In this document: positions 56,720 through 64,000 of the stretch, in pieces
How positions within the stretch are numbered: the stretch's first letter is position 1
How the letters are laid out: each line of letters opens with the position of its first letter
Made by a program: the position numbers and the translations under genes
From: Pseudacidovorax sp. NFM-22
GTDB taxonomy: Bacteria; Pseudomonadota; Gammaproteobacteria; Burkholderiales; Burkholderiaceae_C
Direction of reading: 5' to 3'
DNA length: 64,000 nucleotides
Assembly (NCBI RefSeq): GCF_021401245.1
Contig: NZ_JACBFY010000011.1
Coordinates: 62,001-126,000, forward strand
Notes under the pieces: generated by a model
Databases searched by the model: none
The model's input: only the letters and a program-made list of their open reading frames with translations
Told to the model about the DNA's origin: nothing

Positions 56720-59035
56720 CTACTGCCGGGCCATCTCCACCAGCGCCAGCAGCTCGGGATCGAGGCGCTGCAGCGGGTCGAGCTGGTACTCGACGCGGAA
56801 CAGCCGGGCACCCTGCAGCACGAACGGTGCCGGGTAGTGCGACACCGGGCTGCCACGGTCCAGCCCGATGTCCAGGCCCGAGAAGGACACCTGGCTGTTG
56901 AAGCCCAGCATGCGCGTGTCCAGCCGGCCCACCGGCTCGCCGTCCATCAGCAGCGTGGCCGTGCGGGTGGAGGGCATGATGGTCATGCCGATCACCGGCA
57001 GCCGCACACGCACCCAGGGGCCGAGGCGCATCTGCAGGCCCAGCACATGGTGACCCGGGACGAAGGGCCGCTCCGAGACGATGAGGTGGTGGCGCCCGCC
57101 CACGTTCATGTCGTGCACCAGGTGGCCGTTCTTGAGGTACAGGCTGTAGCCGCAGGTGGCGTCGCCATGCGCCACCAGCACGCCCCGCGCATCGGCACGG
57201 TCGATGCGGACGTAGGCCTCGATGCGGTAGTCGCGGCTGCGCACGTCGGGTGCCACGTCGTTGGGCAGGTGGCCCATGCCGGCATGGAGCACGAAGTGGG
57301 TGCGCGGGCCGTGCACGCGCCGGCCGTTCTCGGCAAAGCGCGGCGCGAAACGGTCGTCCAGCGGCAGCACCTGGTTGGCCTCGGCCTCGCGCCACCACAG
57401 GGCCTTCAGCGCTTCGAGGCGCTCGGGATGGACCGCCGCCAGGTCGCGCGTCTCCGAGAAGTCCTCGTCCAGGTGGTAGAGCTCCCACACGTCGGCCTCG
57501 AAGGGCGTGTTGACGGCATGCCAGGCCACGGCCTTCCAGCCCTCGTGCCACAGGCCCCGGTGGCCGAACATCTCGAAGTACTGCGGGCCCCGCTGCCCGG
57601 CAGCGGCCGTGTCGCGCAGGCAGGCGGCGAAGCTCTGGCCGGTCATGGGCTGCGCGGCCACGCCCTCCACCTGCGTGGGCGGCGCCAGCTTCAGCAGATC
57701 GAGCACCGTGGGCGCCAGGTCGCTCACGTGGCAGAAGCCCTTCCACAGCGCGCCGTCGCCCGCGATGCCGCGCGGCCAGGAGACGACCAACGGATCGCGG
57801 ATGCCGCCGCCATGCGTGTTCTGCTTGTAGCGCTTGAGCGGCGTGTTGGCCGTCATCGCCCAGCCGTAGGGAAAGTTGCTGTGCGTGTCGAGCCCGCCGA
57901 TGTCGTCGATGCGCGCCAGCTTGGTCTGCAGCGTCTCCTGCAGCAGGTTGAAGGGGCCCATGGCATTGACCATGCCGAGCGGGCCGCCTTCCTGGCTGGC
58001 GCCGTTGTCGGAGAGCACGAGGATCAGCGTGTCCTCGCGCAGGCCCGCTTCCTCCAGGAAGGCGACCAGCCGCGCCAGGTGCTGGTCGGCATGGTCGAGC
58101 ATCGCGGCATAGGCCGCCTGCAGGCGGGTGAACAGGCGCTGCTGCTCGGGCGGAAGGTCGCCCCAGGCCTCGACGCCGGGGTTGCGCTCGGGCAGCTGCG
58201 TGCCGGGCGGCACCACGCCCATGGCGATCTGCCGCGCCAGGCGGCGGGCGCGCTCCTCGTCCCAGCCGTGGGCGAAGCGCTGGTCGTAGTGGGCGATGAG
58301 TTCGGCCGGCGCCTGGTGCGGCGCGTGGCAGGCGCCCAGCGCCAGGAAGGTGAACCACGGCTGGCGCGGCCGGTCGGCCTGGTGGTCCGCGATCATGCGG
58401 ATGGCCTGGGTCACCAGGTCTTCGGTCAGGTGGTAGCCGCTCTCGTAGGTGCCAGGCGCGGCGATGAGCGTGTTGTCCTGGACCAGCTCGGGGCTGTACT
58501 GGTCGGTCTCGGCATCGAGGAAGCCGTAGAAGCGGTCGAAGCCACGGCGCAGCGGCCAGCCGTCGTAGGGACCGCCGGGGCCGGTCTCGCTGACCGGCGT
58601 GACATGCCACTTGCCGACCATGTAGTTGTTGTAGCCGTGCGGGCGCAGCATCTCGGCCAGCGTGGGCGCGTCGCGTGCGATCTTGCCGCGGTAGCCCGGG
58701 TAGCCCGAGTCGAAGTTGGCCAGGCAGCCCATGCCCACCGCATGGTGGTTGCGGCCGGTGAGCAGCGAGGCCCGCGTGGTCGAGCACATGGCGGTGGTGT
58801 GGAAGCCGGTGCAGCGCACGCCCTGCTGCGCCAGCGCGTCGATGGTGGGCGTGGCGATGTCCGAGCCGTAGCAGCCGAAGTCGGAGAAGCCGACGTCGTC
58901 GAACAGCACCACGAGCACATTGGGCGTGCCGGGCGCGGGGCGGGCGGGTTCGGGCCACCAGGGGCGCGACTCGGCCAGGGTGCGGCCGGCATGGCCCTGG
59001 TAGGCGGGGGCTTCGGGCGGTTGGGCGGCGGGCAT
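56720..59035 (-). CDS. Arylsulfatase-like enzyme of the alkaline-phosphatase fold
   Basis: 771 residues without a signal peptide, so cytoplasmic. Metal-binding NVLVVLFDDVGFSDFG, active-site motif C84-S-T-T-R88 ASLLTGRNHH, GKWH and VLSDNGASQEGG are typical of sulfatases. The modification motif is usually C-x-P-x-R; here Pro is Thr, so formylglycine formation is uncertain. The C-terminal 240 residues look like a beta-rich domain. Third gene after TetR, alkyl sulfatase and GMC genes. Confidence 0.88.
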   Translation of the reverse strand: MPAAQPPEAPAYQGHAGRTLAESRPWWPEPARPAPGTPNVLVVLFDDVGFSDFGCYGSDIATPTIDALAQQGVRCTGFHTTAMCSTTRASLLTGRNHHAVGMGCLANFDSGYPGYRGKIARDAPTLAEMLRPHGYNNYMVGKWHVTPVSETGPGGPYDGWPLRRGFDRFYGFLDAETDQYSPELVQDNTLIAAPGTYESGYHLTEDLVTQAIRMIADHQADRPRQPWFTFLALGACHAPHQAPAELIAHYDQRFAHGWDEERARRLARQIAMGVVPPGTQLPERNPGVEAWGDLPPEQQRLFTRLQAAYAAMLDHADQHLARLVAFLEEAGLREDTLILVLSDNGASQEGGPLGMVNAMGPFNLLQETLQTKLARIDDIGGLDTHSNFPYGWAMTANTPLKRYKQNTHGGGIRDPLVVSWPRGIAGDGALWKGFCHVSDLAPTVLDLLKLAPPTQVEGVAAQPMTGQSFAACLRDTAAAGQRGPQYFEMFGHRGLWHEGWKAVAWHAVNTPFEADVWELYHLDEDFSETRDLAAVHPERLEALKALWWREAEANQVLPLDDRFAPRFAENGRRVHGPRTHFVLHAGMGHLPNDVAPDVRSRDYRIEAYVRIDRADARGVLVAHGDATCGYSLYLKNGHLVHDMNVGGRHHLIVSERPFVPGHHVLGLQMRLGPWVRVRLPVIGMTIMPSTRTATLLMDGEPVGRLDTRMLGFNSQVSFSGLDIGLDRGSPVSHYPAPFVLQGARLFRVEYQLDPLQRLDPELLALVEMARQ

Positions 59036-59113
59036 GGCGGGCTCCTGGGTTTCGGTGCCGGGGGCGGGAGGGCGGGACGCGGCGAGCGGGTGTGACTGGA
59101 GGCGGCGTGCGAC

Positions 59114-60787
59114 CTACACGGCGGCGAGGGTGGCGGTCTCCGCCGCAGGCGTCGGGGCGGGCGCCGCGGCAGGGCAGGACCGGCCGCGGATCAGGTCGGC
59201 CGCCTTCTCCGCCAGCATGTAGGTCGGCGCATTGGTGTTGCCGCCGATCAGCCGCGGCATGACCGACGCGTCGACCACGCGCAGCCCGTCCAGGCCGTGC
59301 ACGCGAAGTTCAGGATCGGTGACGGCCTGCTCGTCCTGCCCCATGCGGCAGGTGCCGACGGGGTGGTAGATGGTGTCGGCCGTGGCGCGGATGTAGGCCT
59401 CCACGCCCATGCGATCGGCCGGGTCCGGCTCGTCGCGGCCGGGAATGCCCCGCACGTCGGCGAAGGCCGGCGCCGCCAGGATGCGGCGGCAGATGCGGTA
59501 GGCCTCGACCATGGCCGCCATGTCCTGCGGATCGGAGAGGAAAGCCGGGTCGATGCGCGGCGCCGCATGCGGGTCGGCGCTGTGCAGGCCCACGGTGCCG
59601 CGCGAGGCCGGCCGCAGCACGCAGGCATGCAGGCCGTAGCCGTGGCCGGGCATCTGGCGACGGCCATGGTCCTGCACCTGGGCGCGCGAGAAGTGAAGGC
59701 CGATGTCGGGCCTCGCCAGGCCCGGCCGGCTGCACAGGAAGGCGCCAGCCTCGTTGAAGTTGGTGGAAAAGCAGCCCTCGCGGTCGCGACGCCAGCGGCC
59801 CCAGTGCCGGAAGAGCGACACCAGACCCTGCGGCGTGCGGCCGAAGAGTTCCAGGTCGAACCAGCGCCGCGACAGCACGCAGTCCAGGTGGTCCTGCAGG
59901 TTGCGGCCCACGCCCGGCAACGCATGGCGCACCGCGATGCCCTGCGCCTGCAGTGCGTCGGCCGGGCCGATGCCCGAGAGCATCAACAGCTGCGGGCTGC
60001 CGAAGGCGCCCGCGCACAGCAGGGTCTCGGCGCGCGCGGTCAGGCGGCGATGCTGGCCGTCGACCGAGACGTCCACGCCGGTCACGCGCCGGCCCTCCAT
60101 GCGCAGGCCCAGCGCATGGGCGCCGGTGATCACGCGCAGGTTCGGCCGGTTGCGCGCCGGTGCCAGGTAGGCCCGCTGCGCATTCCAGCGCTCGCCGCCG
60201 TTCTGCGTGACCTGGAACCAGCCCACGCCCTCCTGGCGCTCGCCATTGAAGTCGGGGTTGAGCGCGTAGCCGCATTGCACGCCCGCATCCAGGAAGCGCT
60301 GGTTGAAGGCAGCGGGCGAGCGGATGTCGGAGACCTTGAGCGGCCCGTCCGTCGCGTGCAGCGCCGAGGCGGGCAGCGACGTGTTGCCCTCGCTGCGCAG
60401 GAAGTAGGGCAGCACCTCCTGCCAGCTCCAGCCGGTGCAGCCCAGCGCCGCCCATTCGTCGTAGTCCGCGGGATGGCCGCGCACGTAGATCATGGCGTTG
60501 ATCGACGAGCTGCCGCCCAGCACCCTGCCGCGCGGCTGGTAGCCGCGGCGGCCGCCCAGGCCGGGCTGCGGCTCGGTCTCGAAGGCCCAGTTCATGCGTC
60601 GTGTGGGCACGGTGCCGATCAGGCCCATGGGCACGGTCACCCAGCCGCTGGCGTCGCTGCCGCCGGCTTCGAGCAACGCGACGGTGACCCGCGGGTCCTC
60701 GCTGAGCCGGCCCGCCAGCGTGCAGCCGGCGGTGCCGCCGCCGACGATGACGTAGTCGAAGTGCTCTTCCTTGTTGTTCTCGGGCAT
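59114..60787 (-). CDS. GMC-family FAD-dependent alcohol dehydrogenase
   Basis: 557 residues. FAD-binding DYVIVGGGTAGCTLAGRLSE at the N-terminus, GMC signature GGSSSINAMIYVRGHP and the catalytic His in YHPVGTCRMG. Choline dehydrogenase and alkanol dehydrogenase (AlkJ) belong here; behind an alkyl sulfatase, oxidation of released alkanols is likely. 87 bp behind the alkyl sulfatase. Confidence 0.91.
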   Translation of the reverse strand: MPENNKEEHFDYVIVGGGTAGCTLAGRLSEDPRVTVALLEAGGSDASGWVTVPMGLIGTVPTRRMNWAFETEPQPGLGGRRGYQPRGRVLGGSSSINAMIYVRGHPADYDEWAALGCTGWSWQEVLPYFLRSEGNTSLPASALHATDGPLKVSDIRSPAAFNQRFLDAGVQCGYALNPDFNGERQEGVGWFQVTQNGGERWNAQRAYLAPARNRPNLRVITGAHALGLRMEGRRVTGVDVSVDGQHRRLTARAETLLCAGAFGSPQLLMLSGIGPADALQAQGIAVRHALPGVGRNLQDHLDCVLSRRWFDLELFGRTPQGLVSLFRHWGRWRRDREGCFSTNFNEAGAFLCSRPGLARPDIGLHFSRAQVQDHGRRQMPGHGYGLHACVLRPASRGTVGLHSADPHAAPRIDPAFLSDPQDMAAMVEAYRICRRILAAPAFADVRGIPGRDEPDPADRMGVEAYIRATADTIYHPVGTCRMGQDEQAVTDPELRVHGLDGLRVVDASVMPRLIGGNTNAPTYMLAEKAADLIRGRSCPAAAPAPTPAAETATLAAV

Positions 60788-60874
60788 GGCGCGTCTCCTG
60801 AACGCTGGGAGGAATCGGAGTCGGGGCGCGGGCCGGCCGCCGCACGTTGCGCGGCGACCTCGCGCGTACGGACG

Positions 60875-62788
60875 TCAGTCGGGCCAGCGGGCCGCGTCGA
60901 CCACCGGGAAGCTGCCGCTGAAGTTGTCGAGCAGGCCGAAGAAGCGCGGCAGCAGGCTGGCGTCGCCGCGCAGTTGAGCCTCGCCGGCGCCTACCAGCTC
61001 CGGCAGCGTCTGCTGGCGCGCCAGCAGGGCATTGAGGGCGCGGCGCGGCAGCGTCAGGTGCACGTCGCAGGGCGCCTCGGCCGAGGGCACGCGGATCGGG
61101 CTCAGCGCGCCGTTGGACAGCTCCAGCCGCCAGTGCTCGCCGCTGTCGACCAGGTGCAGGCCCACCACGCAGGCCAGCTCGCCGGCACGCGGTGCGTTCA
61201 GCCGCACGGCCAGCGCGTCGAAGAGCAGGCCGTTGCCCAGCGCTGCCAGCATGGCGCTGCCGCCGGGCACGGCCGGCGCTGCGGGTGGGCCCTCGCGGTA
61301 TTCGCGCGCGCCCAGCAGGAAGGCATTGCGCCAGGTGGCGGATTCGGCGGCGAAGCCCATCTGCTCCAGCGCCTCGGCGGCCAGCGCGCGGGCCCCGGCA
61401 TGGTCCGGATGCGCATAGACGGCATGCTTCATGACCTCGGCCACCCAGCGGTAGTCGCCACGATCCAGGTCTTCGCGCGCCCGCTCGACCAGCGCGTCGA
61501 TGCCGCCCATGTAGCGCACGTAGCGTTCGGCGGCCGCCACGGGCGGATGCGCATGCAGGTTGGCCGGATGGGCGTCGTACCAGGACAGGTAGTGCTGGTA
61601 GATGGCCTTCACGTTGTGCGAGACCGTGCCGTAGAAGCCGCGCGCATGCCAGCGCCGCGCCAGCGGGCCCGGCATGGTCAGGCCTTCGGCGATCTCGGCC
61701 GACTTGAGGCCGTGGCTCATCAGCCGCACCGTCTGGTCGTGCAGCCAGCGGTACAGGTCGCGCTGCTCGCGCAGGAAGCCCTGCACCCGGTCCTGGCCCC
61801 AGGTGGGCCAGTGGTGCTGGGCCAGCGCCACGTCGCTGCGGTCGCCCCAGCGCTGCAGCGCCTCGTGCAGGTATTTGGACCAGGCGAGCGAGTCGCGCAC
61901 CTTGGCGCCGCGCAGCGGGCAGAGGTTGTGCAGCGTGCGCGTGGCGTTCTCGGCCAGGTTGAGGGCGCGCTCGCCCGGAAAGTAGAAATGCATCTCGGCC
62001 GGCGCCTCGGTGTCGGGCGCCAGCTGGAACTCGATGGCCACGCCGTCGATGGTGTGAGCCTCGACGTCCTGCACGATCTCCCAGGTGGGCGCGATCAGCG
62101 AGGGACGGCCGCGCGGCAGGCTCTTGCCCAGGCCGGCGTCCACCTGGCCGTCGGCGCCCACCGGCAGCGTGTGGCCGAACTGGAACTGCGCCCGCCGCGC
62201 CATGGCGACGCCGCCGATCACGTTCTCGGCCACCGCGTGGTGCATGAAGCCCACCGGCGCGATCACCTGCACACGGCCGGCGTCCACGTCCTTCTGCGAG
62301 ACAAGGCCGGCGACGCCGCCGAAATGGTCGCTGTGGCTGTGGCTGTAGATCACCGTGTGCAGCGGCCGTCGGCCCTCGGGGTCGCGCAGGCGGCGGTACA
62401 GGCGCAGCGCGGCGGCGGCGGTCTCGGGCACGGTGAGGGCGTCGAGGGCGATCAGGCCCTCGTCGCCCTCGATGAAGGTGATGTTGGCCAGGTCGTAGCC
62501 GCGCACCTGGAAGATGCGCGGCGTGACCTGGAAGAGGCCGTGGATGCGGTTGAGCCGCGCCTGGCGCCAGAGCGCCGGGTTGACGGTGGGCGCGGGCGTC
62601 TCGTCGTCGAGGAAGGCGTAGGGACGCAGGCTCCAGACCGGCGCGCCGGAGACGCCGGCCACCTCGGCCTCGTCGTCGCTGCCGAGAAAGCCACGCCGGG
62701 CGTCGTCGAAGTCCTCGCCGTCCTCCGGCGGCGCACCGGCCGCGGCCAGGCGCTGGAGGTCGAGGGTGGGGCCGTAGGCGGTCTTCAT
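60875..62788 (-). CDS. Alkyl sulfatase (SdsA/BDS1 family)
   Basis: Metallo-beta-lactamase-type hydrolase that removes sulfate from alkyl sulfates such as dodecyl sulfate. 637 residues: zinc ligands H150, H152, D154 and H155 in SHSHSDHFGG, NLAENATRTLHNLCPLRGAKVRD, a dimerisation domain and a C-terminal SCP2-like domain. No signal peptide, unlike secreted SdsA1, so it acts in the cytoplasm. Start overlaps the tetR stop by 4 bp. Confidence 0.93.
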   Translation of the reverse strand: MKTAYGPTLDLQRLAAAGAPPEDGEDFDDARRGFLGSDDEAEVAGVSGAPVWSLRPYAFLDDETPAPTVNPALWRQARLNRIHGLFQVTPRIFQVRGYDLANITFIEGDEGLIALDALTVPETAAAALRLYRRLRDPEGRRPLHTVIYSHSHSDHFGGVAGLVSQKDVDAGRVQVIAPVGFMHHAVAENVIGGVAMARRAQFQFGHTLPVGADGQVDAGLGKSLPRGRPSLIAPTWEIVQDVEAHTIDGVAIEFQLAPDTEAPAEMHFYFPGERALNLAENATRTLHNLCPLRGAKVRDSLAWSKYLHEALQRWGDRSDVALAQHHWPTWGQDRVQGFLREQRDLYRWLHDQTVRLMSHGLKSAEIAEGLTMPGPLARRWHARGFYGTVSHNVKAIYQHYLSWYDAHPANLHAHPPVAAAERYVRYMGGIDALVERAREDLDRGDYRWVAEVMKHAVYAHPDHAGARALAAEALEQMGFAAESATWRNAFLLGAREYREGPPAAPAVPGGSAMLAALGNGLLFDALAVRLNAPRAGELACVVGLHLVDSGEHWRLELSNGALSPIRVPSAEAPCDVHLTLPRRALNALLARQQTLPELVGAGEAQLRGDASLLPRFFGLLDNFSGSFPVVDAARWPD

Positions 62789-63474
62789 GGCTGGTTGTCC
62801 TTGTGCACGGGCACGATGCCCAGGTAGGCGCCGAGCGCCTCGGCGGTCTGCGTGACCAGGGCGTCGTCTCCCAGCCGCACCGGGCCGGGGTCGGTCAGCA
62901 CGGCGCTGACCAGCAGCCCGTGCAGCATCTGGTGGGCGAAGCCCAGGCGCGCGGCGGCGGCCTCGCCCTGCCATTGCGGCCAGCGCGCCATGGCCGCCGC
63001 CAGCCGTCCGCGCGTGACCAGCCGCAGTTGCGCCAGCGGATGCGCCGTGTTGGCGTCGCGCGGCTGCTGCTGGGTCTGCCCCAGCGCCGCGGCATAGAGC
63101 CCGCGGTGCAGCCGGAAGGAATGGACCATCAGCCCGACCCAGGCCTGGAGGAACTGGGCCGGCGTCTCGCCCTCGCGCTCCGGCGCGGCGTGGAAGGCGT
63201 CGAGCCGCTGTTGCAGCACCTCTGCCAGCAACTGCTGCAGCACGGCGAAGTAGGCCTCCTTGTTGTGGAAGCGCGTGTAGAAGGTGCCGACCGAGCAGCC
63301 GATGGCCTGGGCGATGTCGCTGACCGTCACCTCGGACCAGCGGCGGCTGGCCGTCAGCTGCAGCCCGGCTTCGATCAGCGCCTGCTGGCGTTCCTGGCCG
63401 CGCGGACGCTTGGGCGTGACGGCATGCTGCGCCGGCAGCGTGCCGGCGGCTTTCTGAACAAGTTCTTCCCGCAT
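62785..63474 (-). CDS. TetR-family repressor
   Basis: 229 residues. N-terminal helix-turn-helix (about 25-72, TVSDIAQAIGCSVGTFYTRFHNKEAYF) and a helical ligand-binding domain. It heads the sulfate-ester operon, and the palindrome 6 bp upstream of its ATG is the likely operator, giving autoregulation. The ligand may be a sulfate ester or a fatty alcohol. Confidence 0.92.
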   Translation of the reverse strand: MREELVQKAAGTLPAQHAVTPKRPRGQERQQALIEAGLQLTASRRWSEVTVSDIAQAIGCSVGTFYTRFHNKEAYFAVLQQLLAEVLQQRLDAFHAAPEREGETPAQFLQAWVGLMVHSFRLHRGLYAAALGQTQQQPRDANTAHPLAQLRLVTRGRLAAAMARWPQWQGEAAAARLGFAHQMLHGLLVSAVLTDPGPVRLGDDALVTQTAEALGAYLGIVPVHKDNQP

Positions 63475-63480
63475 CGACTC

Positions 63481-63508
63481 AACATGAACATGAATTCATA
63501 TTCATGTT
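63481..63508. promoter_or_regulatory. AT-rich palindromic operator of the sulfate-ester operon
   Basis: 28-bp palindrome centred on GAATTC. Each 14-base half carries ATGAA-type repeats (AACATGAA at the outer end), with one mismatched pair. It is the only strongly AT-rich spot in this part of the window and lies just upstream of the tetR start, as expected for a TetR operator overlapping the promoter. Confidence 0.75.
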
Positions 63509-63569
63509 ATGGATCGAACGAGGCCCCGAAAAGCTCGGGCTTACCCGCAGGAAAGGGAGCGAGACGGGA

Positions 63570-63845
63570 TCAGCGCCCGCCGCGCAGAAGCGCCCACTGC
63601 ACAGTCCCGGCGACCACCACGAGTGCCGCATAGGTGGCCACGCGCCCGTCGTGGCCCGTCAGCACCAGACCGCCGAGCAGCGTCGCGACGCCAGCGCCCG
63701 TGGTGACGGCCACCTGCTTCCACAGCGGCACGCGCACCGAGCGTGCGCGTTGCAGCACGCGCAGGCCCAGGGCCAGCCACCCCGCCACGACCACGGCAGG
63801 CGCCACAAAATTCAGCAGGTGATCGAGAAACTGGAGGGGGGACAT
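63570..63845 (-). CDS. Hypothetical membrane protein upstream of hemA
   Basis: 91 residues with three hydrophobic helices (FVAPAVVVAGWLALGLRVL, VAVTTGAGVATLLGGLVL, VATYAALVVVAGTVQWALL). No family recognised. ATG at 63845 is preferred over an upstream GTG at 63866; neither has a clear ribosome-binding site. It is divergent from hemA. Confidence 0.7.
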   Translation of the reverse strand: MSPLQFLDHLLNFVAPAVVVAGWLALGLRVLQRARSVRVPLWKQVAVTTGAGVATLLGGLVLTGHDGRVATYAALVVVAGTVQWALLRGGR

Positions 63846-63923
63846 GCGTCGCGGATCGACCGGCACATGACTGCAATAGGAGGATTTGCTGCAGTGCAGG
63901 GCGCCGAAGAGGGGCGCAAATTT

Positions 63924-63929
63924 TATAAT
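63924..63929 (+). promoter_or_regulatory. -10 element of hemA
   Basis: A perfect TATAAT eight bases before the hemA ATG. If used, the transcript starts within one or two bases of the start codon. No convincing -35 lies 16-18 bases upstream. Confidence 0.45.
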
Positions 63930-63937
63930 GCGCAGTT

Positions 63938-64000
63938 ATGGCAGTCTGGGCACTCGGCTTGAACCACACGACCGCGCCGCTCGACCTGCGCGGCCGCTTC
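63938..64000 (+). CDS. hemA: Glutamyl-tRNA reductase (partial, cut by window end)
   Basis: Only the first 21 residues are in the window (AVWALGLNHTTAPLDLRGRF), but ALGLNHTTAPLDLR is the conserved N-terminus of glutamyl-tRNA reductase, the first step of tetrapyrrole synthesis. The reading frame is open to the last base. Confidence 0.88.
   Translation, partial: MAVWALGLNHTTAPLDLRGRF

Noticed and set aside
59297-62827. Plus-strand open frame of about 1,180 codons opposite the GMC and alkyl sulfatase genes
   Set aside because: Same shadow type; low-complexity Arg/Gly/Gln/His sequence with no motif, while the minus strand has all catalytic motifs.

Overview
The window is a GC-rich, gene-dense chromosomal segment of a betaproteobacterium, most likely order Burkholderiales and family Comamonadaceae. 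I infer this from gene content and order: secB-grxC-rhodanese facing gpmA-ctpA-moeB, DUF3460-scpA, fmdB-DUF502-aspS-nudB, ubiB-ubiJ-Tim44-ubiE, a DUF3683 FAD/Fe-S oxidoreductase, several Bug-type binding proteins, and short interspersed palindromes typical of the group. I found no tRNA, rRNA, insertion sequence, prophage or CRISPR array. Two genes are cut by the window edges: a fused cytochrome oxidase subunit I/III gene on the left and hemA on the right.

Layout: 1-3.9 kb, terminal oxidase genes (fused I/III, subunit II) with two small membrane proteins. 4.0-9.1 kb, a small hydrophilic protein and a minus-strand run of an NTF2-like protein, an AraC regulator, a Bug binding protein and acetoacetyl-CoA synthetase. 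9.1-23.3 kb, housekeeping genes: yceH, an isocitrate-dehydrogenase-like gene, metG, lipoproteins, scpA, gpsA, secB, grxC, gpmA, ctpA, moeB and an AsmA protein. 23.6-28.4 kb, a signalling block (a receiver-only protein, a LuxR-type response regulator, a CHASE3 histidine kinase) followed by a co-directional stress-type run of DUF1328, DUF883, holin-like, YqjK-like and ferritin-like genes. 28.4-34.8 kb, folE-BLUF-DUF429 followed by an EEP nuclease, nudB, aspS, DUF502 and fmdB. 34.9-47.7 kb, a Na+/solute symporter, ubiquinone genes (ubiB, ubiJ, ubiE), a Tim44-like protein, DUF971, HIT, a 1,328-residue FAD/Fe-S oxidoreductase, VOC, DUF488 and serA. 47.9-53.0 kb, a complete glycerol-3-phosphate operon ugpB-A-E-C-Q with a candidate PHO box. 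53.1-55.6 kb, an MscS channel. 55.7-63.5 kb, a five-gene sulfate-ester cluster (TetR, alkyl sulfatase, GMC oxidoreductase, arylsulfatase-like, Bug protein) behind an AT-rich palindrome. The right edge has a small membrane protein and hemA.

How the genes work together: the ugp operon would import glycerol-3-phosphate and its diesters, with UgpQ hydrolysing the diesters, as a phosphate-starvation response. The sulfate-ester cluster would desulfate alkyl or related sulfate esters in the cytoplasm and oxidise the released alcohols under TetR control. FolE and NudB catalyse the first two steps of folate synthesis; a BLUF blue-light sensor is packed between folE and a DUF429 gene. UbiE, UbiJ and UbiB belong to ubiquinone synthesis, which feeds the respiratory chain to which the terminal oxidase belongs.

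The features most worth a second look are: the oxidase with glutamine in place of the K-channel lysine; two families of short repeats, one inserted in frame in a coding sequence and one lying directly behind stop codons; tandem repeats of 8 bp and 9 bp at two Bug genes; the folE-BLUF-DUF429 operon, whose last gene appears to lack a standard start codon; and the sulfatase whose modification motif lacks proline.
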